Positions 33,752 through 45,969 of a stretch of 64,000 nt of DNA are shown piece after piece (the stretch's first letter is position 1; each line of letters begins with the position of its first letter). The notes under the pieces were generated by a model. The model ran no database searches. It saw only the letters and a list, made by a program, of their open reading frames with translations, and was not told where the DNA came from. The stretch is from Meconema thalassinum (taxonomy: Eukaryota; Arthropoda; Insecta; Orthoptera; Tettigoniidae), in assembly GCA_946902985.2 (NCBI GenBank), contig CAMPQE020000051.1, forward strand, positions 1,798,001 to 1,862,000, read 5' to 3'. The translations under genes and the position numbers were made by a program.

Positions 33752-35204
33752 TTAGTCAGGCTTCTCGTGACTGTGGCTTATCAAGTGTTGTTTCAAATGT
33801 TGTCCTTGGGTAAATTTGGCATCGCACAGGTTACAGTAATATGGCGTTTCTCCTGCATGGACCAGGAAGTGTGACTTCAAACTCACTTTCTGACAAAATT
33901 TAGCTTCGCACATGGCACACGAATATGGGCATTCTCCACTATGAATGACCATATGTCGATTCAAATGTCCTTTTTGTCTAAATTTGGCTTCGCGGGCTGC
34001 ATATGAATACGGCTTGCTGCCGCTATGGATTAGCATGTGTTTATTCAAATATCCTCATAGTAAATTTTGCTTCGCATAGGCTACATGAATGCGTCCTCTC
34101 GCCGCTATGGATAAGCATGTGCGTATTCGAGGATCCTCTCTTAGTAAATTTGGTTTCGCATACGCTACATGAATGCGCCGTCTTGCCGCTATGGATTAGC
34201 GTGTGTTTATTCAAGTCTCTTCTCCTAGTAAATTTAGCTTCGCATACGCTACACGAATGGGGCTTCTCGCCGCTATGGATTTGTTTTATGTTTATTCAGA
34301 TATACTGTATTAGTAAATTTTACTTCGCATACGCTACATGAATGCGTCTCTTTCCGCTATGGATTAGCGTGTGTGCATTCAAATTGCCTCTCCGAGTAAA
34401 TTTGGCTTCGCATACGCTACATGAATACGGCTTCTCGCCGCTATGGATTAGCATGTGTGTATTCAAATCTTCTTTCCGAAAGAATTTTGCCTCGCATACG
34501 CAACATGAATTCGATTTTTACCGCTATGGATTAGCATGTGTTCATTCAAATTTCTTCTGTTAGTAAATTTTGCTTCGCATACGCTACATGAATACGGCCT
34601 CTCGCCGCTATGGATAAGCATGTGTGCATTCAAAGATCATCTCTGTGTAAATTTGGCTTCACATACGCTACATGAATGCGGCCTCTCGCCGCTATGGATA
34701 AGCATGTTTGTATTCAAAGATCCTCTCTGTGTATATTTGGCTTCACATACGCTACATGAATGCGGCTTTTTACCGCTATGGATTAGCATGTGTTTATTCA
34801 AATTTCCTCTTTTAGTAAATTTTGCTTCGCATACGCTACATGAATGCGGCCTCTCGCCGCTATGGATAAGCATGTGTGCATTCAAAGATCCTCTCTGTGT
34901 AAATTTGGCTTCGCATACGCTACATGAATGCGGCCTCTCGCCGCTATGGATAACCATGTGTATATTTAAAGATCCTCTCTGTTTAAATTTGGCTTCGCAT
35001 ACGCTACATGAATGCGGCTTCTCGCCGCTATGGATAAGCAGGTGTGGCTTCAAAGTTCCCCTCCTCGTAAACTTAGCTTCGCATTCGCTGCATGAGTATT
35101 TTTTCAAATTTTGCTTTATACAACATTTTTCAGTAGAGGAAGTGTTAGTATATTGTCCTCCACTATTACCAACATCATATGTCTTCATTGCAGCCGGATT
35201 CATC
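33752..35204 (-). pseudogene. 16-finger C2H2 exon, disrupted
   Basis: It starts after a good acceptor (GACTATTTCAG) with G then ATG at 35203, a 35-residue lead-in, then about 16 fingers of 84 bp each and a stop at 33752. The consensus is C-S-V-C-E-A-K-F-x4-L-x2-H-x3-H with linker SGERPHS. Fingers 1-4 look sound. Finger 5 has the first zinc His replaced by Asn. Finger 6 has GGA changed to TGA (34637-34639). Single-base or two-base frameshifts fall at about 34522, 34360, 34290 and 34055. Finger 14 has lost both Cys. The last two fingers are intact and differ in linker (AGETP, SHEKPD). The paired plus-strand frames are antisense. A DNA-binding protein is inferred for the ancestor. Assembly errors could explain some breaks. 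Confidence 0.85.
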
Positions 35205-37086
35205 CTGAAATAGTCAGTACTAAAAGTTAGAAGTATGGTACATTATTACAGGAAGTGAAATAATAGTCAAGGTATAGAGTTCAAAGTAAAGAAATTATAA
35301 TTGGAGAGAGTTTCATTAATATCACTACCAGGAAATAAGTCTTTAATAAATGTTGGGAAATGATTCCGTTTTCATTGCTCAATAATATGCTTTTCACACA
35401 GTGTGAATGGTCTGCAATTGAATTTTATTTGGATGAAAACTTTGGAGTCATAGCTCTGTGAGCATGAGTGTGTTGGGATGGTTTCATAGCCACCACATTC
35501 TTTCGATCCTGAGGCTTTAGGTTTCAGCATGCCTCATGCAATAAAGGACAAGGTGTTTAAGTTTGCACCCTTCGCATCCCTGCTGACGTACGCCTAAGGA
35601 TCACCGATAAGCATATTTTGTAATAGCGTCTCTTCTTGCGCATCATTGAGCTGAAGTCTCGCAAAGCGGCTAAAATGCTGAGTGAAAAGAATACTTTACT
35701 GTTGTCGTTGTGTTTGTTTTTAATGCTGCACTCCATTTCTCCCATTGACTTTACATTGCTTCTATACCCTACAACCGAAGCAATATATTTAACATATTCT
35801 AACCTTGCTTAAGGCCCATATTTCTTATCTTTTATTCTTGCTTCCATTACTACTGAAAATTTGCTATTCGTCGTGCCTAAATATGAGCCGAACCAATCTC
35901 TTCCTTTCATTACCACTCACCAGAATCATCTAACCCCAATCATCACATTACCCCTCATTTCTTACTCCATCTATCCACCCAGTCTCCATTATTCTCCAAT
36001 AACACCACATTCAAATGCTCCTATTTTCCCATTCCTGCAGAAGGAAAAAACCAAGTTTTACATACTTATAGCACCACACTCCAGACCTCGGCCTCAAAAG
36101 TGACTTCCCACTAGCTGCATCTATATATGGTGATACCATGTGTCAACCCTTCTTTTATGTATCTCATTAGCTTGGTCCATATTGCTTCTTAAGTACCAGG
36201 AGGCACCAACTTCCTTTAGCGCTTCATCTGACAATCGATGTTGGTATATTCCTTGAATATACACCTTACGTAGTTTGTACACATATTGGGTTTTCTAGTG
36301 TTTCGCTCTCTCTCTTATCTTTTTATTCCGTGAAAACCACTAACAGAGATTTCTATGTGTTTTCCCTCTCTCTTTGTGCTTTTGTTCATGCCTGTGTTTA
36401 GTGTGTTTTAGTGGACGAAATTCATTACCTTTCTTTCAACAAACTCATCAAATTTCTCCTTAATGTGCCCTCACGCGGCACTTAGCTGAACTCGCTCATC
36501 TTCTGCAGTCAACGTGAGAACTCGTTGTCACCGTCTAATTATGATGCTTAGAAGTTCGACTCGTCCTCTACAGATGGTAACCTACACTCATCTACATTAT
36601 TTGAATTCTGCCTCAAGAAAATAAATGTGTGCGCTTTAAAGATTTATGCTTTCTACGTTTGTGACCCTTATGTCCTCCTTCTCTCCCACTACTTTCTCCC
36701 CCTCGGTTGCCTTGCTAGTCGGGAGCCTTCTCACTTGTTACTCTTCTAATGGCATCCAGCAGACTCGCTCGGTCTATCTACAAGGGACTGCCGTCACTCG
36801 TCCGACATTTTGTGAAAGCCATGTGGTGATAATTGCTCTACCAGCACCGCCAGTCAATGTAAGCTTTTAGTCTTACGTGACCGTTATTCATGCGATCATG
36901 AGTCACCGAGACCTCCTTTTTGCGTGGATTACGAACAACAGGACATGACATTTCACTTCGGAAATCCGACATGCATTGACCGCGAGTCAGCCACCCAACA
37001 TGCATAGATAAGTTAAACAGTTCTCATAATATTTGCAATTAATCAAATCTGCTATATTTTTATCTCGCCGGCAGGGTATCATCATT
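35205..37086. other. Upstream of the finger exon, nothing recognised
   Basis: Presumed intron and intergenic DNA. Open frames at 35557-35745, 35861-36103 and 36646-36870 have no motif or splice support. 35880-36110 is C-rich. Confidence 0.4.
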
Positions 37087-39609
37087 TTTAGTCTATTTTA
37101 ATTTATAAAAAAATAGGCTTATGAGATCACCTTTTGTCCGTGTGCCTGTCTGTGTGTGTGTGCGTGTGTGATGGATTTTGGTGTGTCCCCCCTAATAACT
37201 TCTGAATGGCTAGAGCGATTTCAATGAAACTCGGTAAGTTCATAGCACTATTCCGGTCGACCCCGACCGTGCTGTTCTAATTTTGTTACGTCTCACCAAT
37301 CCAACATGGCAGCTGAGCGAAGTATTTCACCAGCATTCAATATCTCCGAAACTATTACCGATATCACCCTGGAGCTTTGTACGGTGATATAGGGAACTAC
37401 TAGAAGTTCACCTATGTGACTTTTGAAAACCTGGTAACTACAAAACCAACATGGTGGCCATGCGAAGTTGCGACCTTCAAATAGACGTTTCTCGCGATTT
37501 AACCAACCAAACGTAATGAAACATGGTACAGTATATGTTTATACACATTGTAATGCACCGACATCTAACTTCGTTCATTTGTTTACATAACCTCAAGATG
37601 GCGGCTGAGCGAAATATTTCACCGACATTCTATATCTCTGAAACTGTTACCGCTATCACCATGACATTTTGTACGGATATAAAGGGCACTACTGGAAGAT
37701 CATCCATGAGACTTTCAAAAACCGGTTAACTACAAAACGAACATGGCGGCCAAGCGAAGTTGAAAGTTTTAAATAGACTTTTCTTGCAATTCTATGATCC
37801 AAACGCAATGAAACTTCGTACAGCAAATGTTTATGATTATTGTAATGCACTGGTATCTAATTTAGTTCAATTGTTTACGTATCCTCATGATGGTGGCTGT
37901 GCGAATTTCAAAAATTAAGTTTTTATTTCTTGTTTCCTAATCATGCGATCGAAATCAACATCTGTATAATGAACGTAAATAATAATCATCATCTAATAGT
38001 ATATAACTCTATGGCCTACATAAAATTAAAATCCAACATGGCGACCATCTGAAATATTTAGACGGTTCTCAATATCTATTAATCTACTACTGCAATCAAA
38101 CTGAAATTTTGTAAGTGTATAGAGGCTATAAGCATAAGTTCACCTAAGAGACGTTCAATAACCTGGAAGCACAAATCCAACAAGACGGCAAAGCGAAATT
38201 TAAATATTCAAATGGACGTTTCTTGCGTTTTAACCATCCGAGCGCAGGAAAACTTGGTACGGTATATGCTGATACAAATTTTAATTGAATGGCATCTAAT
38301 TCATTTAAATTATTTTCATGACCACAAGATGGCGGCTGAGCGAAATTTTAAAATCCCACTTTTTTTGAAGTTTGAATAAAACACCTACACAATAACCTTC
38401 ATGTAATCTATATATATATATAATGATTTGCTGTTCGTTAGTCTCGCTAAAACTCGAGAACGGCTGGACCGATTTGGCTAATTTTTGTCTCGAATTATTT
38501 GTGGAAGTCCAGAGAAGGTTTTAAAGGTGAATAAATATGAAAGTTGTAGCGCACGAGTAGATTCAACAAATGAGTGACGGCACGCGAGTCGCTTGAACAA
38601 AGTCCCATATGCGTTCATATACCATTCATCCGATTGCTATGAAACTTTGGTTGTATTGTTGTGCACACTCCAGGAAAGGTTTCTGACTTAGTAAATACTT
38701 TTTACAATAGGTAGCGCACGTGTAGATTCAACAAATGAGCGACGACGGCTGAAGCGTTTCAACAAAGTCCTGTATGCGTTCACATACCATTCGTCCGATA
38801 GCGATGAAACTTGGGTGAGAGGTTGTGTACACTACAGGCAAGGTTTCTGGCTTAGTAAACCCATGTTATAATAGGTAACGCACAATAAATTCAACAAATG
38901 AGCGACGACGAGCGAAGCGTTTCAACCATGTCCCGTATGCGTTCACATACTATTCGTCTGATAGTGATGAAACTTGGGTGATATGTTGTGTACACTTCAT
39001 GGAAGGTTTCTGGCTTAGAAAATCTACTTAACAATAGGTAGCGCACGAGTAGATTCAACAAATGTGTGACGACGGGCGAAGCGTTTCAACAAAGTCCTGA
39101 ATGCGTTCACACACCATTCGTCCGATAGCGATGAAACTTGGGTGAGATGTTGTGTACACTATAGGCAAGGTGTCTGGCTTAGTAAATCCATGTTATAATA
39201 GGTAGCGCACGAATAGATTCAACAAATGAGCGACGACGAGCGAAGCGTTTCAACAAAGTCCCGTATGCCTTCATATACTATTCGTCTGATAGTGATGAAA
39301 CTTGGGTGAGATGTTGTGTACACCTCAGGGAAGGTTTCTGGGTTAGTAAATTCACTTTACAATAGGTATCGCACAAGTAGATTAAACAAACGAGCGACGA
39401 CGCGTGAAGTGTTTCGACATAGTTCCGTATACGTTCATATACCATTTGTCCGAAAGCGATGAATCTTGGGTGAGATGTTGAGTACACTTCAGGAAAGATT
39501 TCTGGCTTAGTACATCCACTTTACAATAGGTATCGCACAAGTAGATTCAACAAATGAGACCCGGCGTGCGTATCGTTTAAAAAATTTCCGTATGCGTTCA
39601 TATACCATT

Positions 39610-40953
39610 TATGGAAGAGAGGCATATCTTTGTGTGTGTTGAACTTTGTGTATATAGTGAAGTGTGTTCCTATCTGTACATAAGTTCTTTGGAGTTAAAT
39701 AAGATGGCTTTATGTTAACAAACTGTGTGTTTTCCTGTGCTCCTTTTCACTCATTCTCCACATTATGGTGCCGAAAACTCGTACAGGCCCTTGTTGTTAC
39801 CACACATGAAGCACTCTGTGACTTCGCAAGATTCAGCACCTACAACAAATTACTTCGGACTACAGCTTGGATCCTACGGTTCATTTAGAACCTTCGGTCA
39901 GCGGATAAGCAAACTGGTGACTTGACAGTGTTGGAACTCGAAGCAAGTCGGCGATATTTGATAACTTCTGTACAAAGAGAGACCTTTGGAACAGAATACG
40001 AAGCATTGTTGCACAACACGCCCATCCCCAAAACATCGAAGATCGCCTCTTTTCAACCATTCCTGCAAGACACATTGATCCGCCTTGGTGGCCGCCTCCA
40101 CTTCACAACGATGTCGTATGACGAAAAACACCCAATACTTTCAGACGGCGGACATCCCTTCACTTGTCTTCTAATCCGCCATACCCATATCAGACTGCAC
40201 CACTTGGGATCACGGATTGTGCTCTCCGAGCTGCGAAGCCAATTTTGGATTCTACGAGCAAGGCAAAGCATTAGGAAGGTATTGAATTCGTGTCTGCCTT
40301 GCAAGTTATCACGAAAGCCTCCTGGACAGGAGAACGAAGCTCCATTACCGACCGATCGTGTACGATACTCCACACCGTTCACTGTAACAGGACCCGATTT
40401 TGCGGGCCCACTATACCACCGCCACGATAACGACGTTCGCAAAAGTTACATTATTTTGCTTAGATGTGCTACAACCAGAGCTGTCCACTTGGAGTTAGCG
40501 TCGGATATGACAGTAAATACGTTTTCTGATGGCCTTCCAAAGATTCGTCAGCCGCCGGGGACTACCTCATACCATATATTCCGACAATGACATCACTTTT
40601 CACGCAGCTCATAGAAAACTTAGAGAGCTTTCTATGATCTTCCACGACCACGACGCATCGAGCTACCTTTCCACAAAACGGCATCCGCTGGAAATTCATC
40701 GCACGACGGGCGGCTTGGTGGGGAGGATGGTGGGAACGAAGACAGGAACCGGATAACGCGTCCAATTCAGCTGGTCATACCTCTAGAGGTCGACCAGGGT
40801 GGGGAGGATATGGAAGACTGGCATATCTTTGTGTGTGTTGAATTTTGTGTATATAGTGAAGTGTGTTCCTATCTGTTCTTTGGAGTTAAATAAGAGGGCT
40901 TCATGTTAACAAACTGTGTGTTTCCCTGTGCTCCTTTTCACTCATTCTCCACA
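39610..40953 (+). mobile_element. BEL/Pao LTR retrotransposon, internally deleted
   Basis: The LTRs are 39610-39762 and 40809-40953 (about 150 bp, starting TATGGAAGA, ending CTCCACA). Target duplication CCATT lies at 39605-39609 and 40954-40958. After the left LTR comes TTATGGTGCCGAAAACTCG, a plausible primer-binding region. Only 1046 bp lie between the LTRs, against several kb in a complete element. gag, protease, RT and most of RNase H are missing. The LTRs differ by several indels and substitutions, so it is not very recent. Confidence 0.93.
39922..40760 (+). pseudogene. BEL/Pao integrase region
   Basis: The frame 39922-40590 has an H-x-H/C-x2-C zinc-binding segment (HTHIRLHHLG to SCLPCKL) and then the integrase catalytic start (FTVTGPDFAGPLY, ATTRAVHLELASDMTVNTF). 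A frameshift near 40525 moves the next part (FQRFVSRRGLP, YSDNDITFHA) to another frame. The end reads into a VDQGGED-type C-terminus before the right LTR. It would have inserted the element's cDNA into chromosomes. Not functional as read. Confidence 0.88.
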
Positions 40954-41921
40954 CCATTCATGCGATTGCAATGAAATTTGGAGAAATGTTGTTTCCACTC
41001 CCGCAGAGATTTCTGATTTAGTAAATCCATTTTACAATTGATAGCGCACGATTAGATTCAATTAATGGGCGACAGCGCGTGAATCGTTTCAACCAAGTCC
41101 CGTATGCGTTCATATAACATTCTTCGGATTATCATAAAACTTTGGGGAGTTGAAGACAGTCCTGCGAAGGTGTATGAATTAGTAAATCCGTTTTTCAGTG
41201 GGTGGCGCACAAGTAGAGTAAACATATGAGTGTCGTCGCGCGAATCATTGAAGCAAAACCCGTATGCGTTCATATGCCATTCATCCGATTGCGATGAAAC
41301 ATTCATGAGTTGTTGTGTACACGCCAGGGAAGGTTTTCACTTAGTAAATCCATTTTACAATAGGTAGCGTACGAGTATATTCAGCAAATGGGTGACGGCG
41401 CTCGAATCGTTTCAACAAAGTCCCGTATGCGTTCATATACCATTCATTTCATTGCGATGAAAATGTGGTGAGTTGTTGAGCACGCTCCCATGATTCTTTT
41501 TAGATAATAAATCAATTTTACAATAGTTTAGAGGTGGTTAACAGAAAAAGAAAAACAATATTGGGAATCCAAAAGCACTTCAACATACAAAGTTACAATG
41601 CCAACACTTTCTTTGATTGGCATTGCAACGCATGCCGGGTACAGCTAGTAGTATATAAATCTAAGGCCTAAAGTATATAAATCCAACATGGTGACCATCC
41701 AAAATATTTAGACGGTTCTCAATATCTACGAATCTATTACAGCAATCAAACTGACAATTTGTATGTTGATAGAGGCAATTAATATTAGTAGGATATATGA
41801 AAATAGGCTATTAGTTCTTCACGGAACTACTTGTTTTGATGTCAAACCTCAATTCCCCCACCGAGAGAATCTATGCTAAATTAGAAAGTACGACTCTTGG
41901 CGCAACGGGGGATTTACTCTC

Positions 41922-42592
41922 TTTAGCCTATTTTCATTGATGAAAACATGGGCTTACGAGATCACCTTTTGTCCGTGTGTGTGTGCGTATGTGTTTCCCC
42001 GTAATAACGACCAAATTGCTGGAGCGATTTCAATGCAACTCGGTGAGGTCATAGTACCATTTTGGTCGACCCCAACCGTGCCTTCCTAATTGTATATGTC
42101 TCACCAATCCAACATGTAACTATGTATCTTTCAAAAACCTGTAAAGTGCAAAACAAACATGTTGGCCAAGCAAAGTTGAAACATTTTAATATTCTTTTCT
42201 CGAGGTTTCACAATCCGAGCGCAGTAAAACTTGGTGCGGAAAATGCGTATAGAAACTTTAATCCACTGGCATCTAATGTATTTCAATTGTTTTCATAACC
42301 ACAAGATGGCAACTGTGCAAAATGTAAAAATCTCGATTCTATTTCTTGTGTCCTAATCAAGCGATAGAAGTTTGAATACTACACCTACACAATAATCTTC
42401 AATTAATATTTTATAACTCTAGGACCTACATAAATATAAATCCAGCATGACGACCATCCGAAATATTTAGACGGTTCTCAATTTCTACGAATCCATTACA
42501 GCAATCAAACTGTTTTTTATATTGATTGAGGCAATTAACATAAATAGGATAAATGAAAATAGGCTGTATAGTTCTTCATGGAACTACTTGTT
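41922..42592 (+). mobile_element. Helentron-like element B
   Basis: TTTAGCCTATTTTCATTGATG, then a (TG)n stretch and few ATGGC units, ending ATGAAAATAGGCTGTATAGT and TTCTTCATGGAACTACTTG. A short copy, internally deleted, lying 87 bp after element A in the same direction. Confidence 0.83.
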
Positions 42593-44442
42593 TCCTCTAT
42601 ACCCTGTCAAAGTCAATATCTTGACATCATGGGAATTTTGTAACTTTGTGTCTAACTGTCTAATGGGTCAACTCTGCTCCTATCATGAGACTCTCGATCT
42701 CAAGCAATTACATCAATGTTAGAGATAGAAATAGCTTTGAAACTATGCAACTTCTCAACCCAGAAATAGTTCACCATGTTAAGCAGTGACATTTTAAAAA
42801 TTCTGTCCACAACTTCAAAACTAAAATGTGCATAGCGCCTAAAAATAATCTGGTTTGTCGTACCCTTATATCTGGATGATCCCCCAAAATCCAAAGCTGG
42901 AAAAAATAATGGATTGTAACATCTTGAAGTCCCGGCTAAATAACATCACAGTGCTACTTGGCGAAAACACTCAGAATAAGGAACAGGGATTTAACAAACT
43001 GAATGTGCTATAGTAACTAACTACAGAAGAGTAGGGTTCTCTAACTACTCAGGAAATACGAGAATCCATGAAAATCTCGGGCTTAAGGATGCGGATAAGG
43101 TCCCTCGGGAACTTCCAACCTACAGCACATTCCACTACCATTTAACTACAAAGACAGTGCCAATTTTCTATAAAAGATCGGGGAATCGTAAAAATGTGCC
43201 TGTCATATTTATTGACATTAACAAATACACGTTTCCTAACACCAGCATTCATTATATGCATTATTAACATTCAATTAAATTAAATGACGAAATGTCATTA
43301 CTCTGTTACATTAAACTCTTATTTGTTTCTTCTAGAAACCGATAAAATTAATTATGGAAGCTTCCATAAGCTCAAATAAAATAATGAATTAAATCGCAGC
43401 GAACAACTGCTGTGCCCTAGGTGACAGGAGTTTTATAACAAAATAAAATGTTATAAAGTTTAAAAAATATCCCCAAAATAAAATGAATTTACCCCTGACG
43501 TAGATTTCCGTCATAACAAAAACTATTCATTACTCTATACAATTTATCTCCCGTCTCCTATCACTTAAATCCTTCCCATAGAAGCGATAAAAAATCTATA
43601 TTCATATTTAAATTACTAATTAAAAATTATAATACGCATAAACATACATATAAACCTTAATTGAAATTCTAAATGTTATTTATGTACAACACAAATATTG
43701 ACGCTGAAGTTCACCAACTGCTCAATTTAAAATAAAATATATACAACGGACAAACTGCCTTCTATACAGAATATATAGACATAAATTGTCTTCCTATTTC
43801 TTCACTCACATTTTAACGGACTTTAGGAAATTTTCATTCCCCATACTTTGTTTTATTCGGGAAACTGTTACAAATCGGGATTCCATAATCCATGCAATTA
43901 AGTAAAGACATAGTTCATAGACCTCCTACAACTGGTCTGTCATCATAATAAAAATACCTAATAAAAATATAATCTTCCAATTCGTTGAATAATTACCGTA
44001 AATCCAATCTCTGATTAAGAACCATTTAAATAGAACTCAGTTTACTCTCAATTTCAACAAAGATCCATTGATCCTATCATTTCTTTCAGATAAAACTTCA
44101 TCGAGGATTCGCTGGATTTCAAGGAGTTTTCAAGGAGTCTCTATGAGACTATTTCAATAACTTCAAATATTAATAAACACCAACAAAACTGCTTCTTCTT
44201 ACAACATCCTATTTTTCAACATCAAAATATGCGCAAGTCTGTCACTACAGACATTCCTTCAACAATTGACCAATGGCTTCACAATGCTCATTGTCATACA
44301 ACAAATACCTCCGTCATCACGGGAATAAATAGATATCTCTCATAGAGATACTTCGCAGTTTCTTACAAAAACATCTTCTTAACTAACTTCTCAATAACAA
44401 ATTCTTCTCATAGTCTCAACATCCTTAATACAAATATGTAAT
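42593..44442. other. AT-rich, nothing recognised
   Basis: Very AT-rich, no coding frame of note, no RNA. It sits between direct element B and inverted element C. Confidence 0.5.
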
Positions 44443-45969
44443 AACAAGTAGTTCCGTGAAGAACTATACAGCCTATTTTCATATATCCTACTCATATTAA
44501 TTGCCACTATCAACATACACAATTTCTGTTTGATTGCTGTAATTGATTCGTAGATAATAAGAACCGACTAAATATTTCGGATGGTCGCCATGTTGGATTT
44601 TATATATGTAGGTCCTAGAGTTATGTACTGTTACATGCAGATTATTGTGAACGTGTAGTATTCAAATTTCAATCGCATAATTAGGACATAAGAAAAAACA
44701 AGGAGATTTTAAAATTTTTCACAGCTGCCATCTTGAGGTTATGGAAACAATTGAAATAAATTAGATGCCAGTGGATTAACATTCGTATAAGGATTTACTG
44801 TACCAAGTTTCACTGCACTCGGATGGTTAAATTGCGAGAAACGTCCATGTGAATATGTATAATTCGCGTCACCGCAATGTTGGATTTGTGATCACCAGGT
44901 TATTTAAAGTCCTATAGGTGAACTTAAGTTCACCCCTATGAACATTAAAAAATGTAGTTTGATTGCTAAAATAGATTCGTAGATATTCAGTATCGTCTAA
45001 ATATTTCGGATGGTCACCATGTTGGATTGTTAAATGTATAGGCCATAGAGTCATGTATCATTAAAGGAAAATTATTGCGTAGGTTCATTATTCAAACTTT
45101 CACTTCGATCGCATGACTATATCACAAGAAATAAAAACTTAATTTTAAAATTCGCACTGCCGCCATCTTGAGGTTATGTAAACAATTGAACTAAATTAGA
45201 TACCAGAGGGTTACAATGTGTATAAATATTTCCTGTACCTGGTTTCAGTGCGCTTGGAACATTAAATCGCGAGAAAGTTCTATTTAAAATTTTCAAATTC
45301 GCTTGTCCGCCATGTTCGTTTTGTAGTCAACCGGTTTTTAAAAGTCTTATAGATGGACTTCCAGTAGTGCCCTTTATCTCCGTACAAAATTTTAGGGAGA
45401 TAACGCTAATAGTATCAGAGATATAGAATGCCGGTGAAATATTTCGCACATCCGCCATCTTGTGATTAAGTAAACAATTGAACGAAGTTAGATGTCGGTG
45501 CATTACAATGTATATAAACATATACCGTACCAAGTTTCATTGTGTTTGGTTGGTCAAATCACGAGAAACGTCTATTTAAAAGTCGCAAATTCGCTTGGTC
45601 TCCATGTTGGTTTTGTAGTTACCAGGTTTTCAAAGGTCACATAAGTGAACTTATAGTAGTTCCCTCTATCACCATAGAAAATGTCAGGGTAATATCGGTA
45701 ATAGTTTCGGAGATATTGAATGCTGGTAAAATATTTCGCACAGCCGCCATGTTGGATTGGTGAGTCGTAACAAAATTTGAAGGGCACGGTCGAGGTCGCC
45801 AGGAATAGTGCTATGAACTTTCCGAGTTTCATTGAAATCGCTCCTGCCGTTTAGATTTTATTAGGGGGGGGGACACACACACGAATCACACACACACACA
45901 CGCACACACATACGGACAAAAGGTGATCTCATAAGCCTATTTTTTTCAAAATTGAAAATAGGCTAAAAA
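44443..45969 (-). mobile_element. Helentron-like element C, inverted
   Basis: On the minus strand it starts TTTTTAGCCTATTTTCAAT at 45969 with a fold-back and (TG)n, contains the ATGGCGGC tandem units, and ends with ATATGAAAATAGGCTGTATA and hairpin AGTTCTTCACGGAACT near 44450. It is in opposite orientation to A, B and D, so it can pair with them. Confidence 0.85.

Larger units (their letters stand above)
38480..41510 (+). repeat. 164-bp tandem array inside the Helitron
   Basis: Successive ATTCAACAAAT marks lie at 38561, 38726, 38889, 39053, 39217, 39381, 39545 and, after the BEL/Pao insertion, 41056, 41218, 41380. Spacing is 162-165 bp. Removing the insert (1349 bp with one CCATT) puts 39545 and 41056 exactly 162 bp apart. 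Each unit contains CGATAGCGATGAAACTTGGG. Confidence 0.95.
38407..41648 (+). mobile_element. Helitron, exact ends, non-autonomous
   Basis: The 5' end is TCTATATATATATATAATG after A at 38406. The 3' end is hairpin GGCAT/ATGCC, then GGGTACAGCTAG, before T at 41649. Host sequence is continuous across the insertion when compared with the other Helentron-like copies, proving the ends. The body is the 164-bp array (38480-41510). It contains a BEL/Pao insertion and no Rep/Hel. Confidence 0.92.
37087..41835 (+). mobile_element. Helentron-like element A, split by a Helitron
   Basis: The 5' end TTTAGTCTATTTTAATTTAT folds back to AAAAAATAGGCTTATGAGAT, then (TG)n. Tandem units of about 146 bp follow, each with an ACATGGCGGC-type motif (about 37310, 37447, 37597, 37740, 37888, 38037, 38178, 38330). 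The 3' end has GGATATATGAAAATAGGC, then hairpin AGTTCTTCACGGAACT and ACTTGTT. The insertion at 38407-41648 splits it. No coding capacity. Confidence 0.8.

Noticed and set aside
34536..35213. 225-codon plus-strand frame and its neighbours at 34003-34563
   Set aside because: It is the antisense of the zinc-finger array. The periodic FASHTLHEC pattern is the complement of the finger repeat.
37300..38340. ATGGCGGC motifs as translation starts
   Set aside because: They are repeated every about 146 bp and followed by stops or short frames. They belong to a tandem repeat, not genes.
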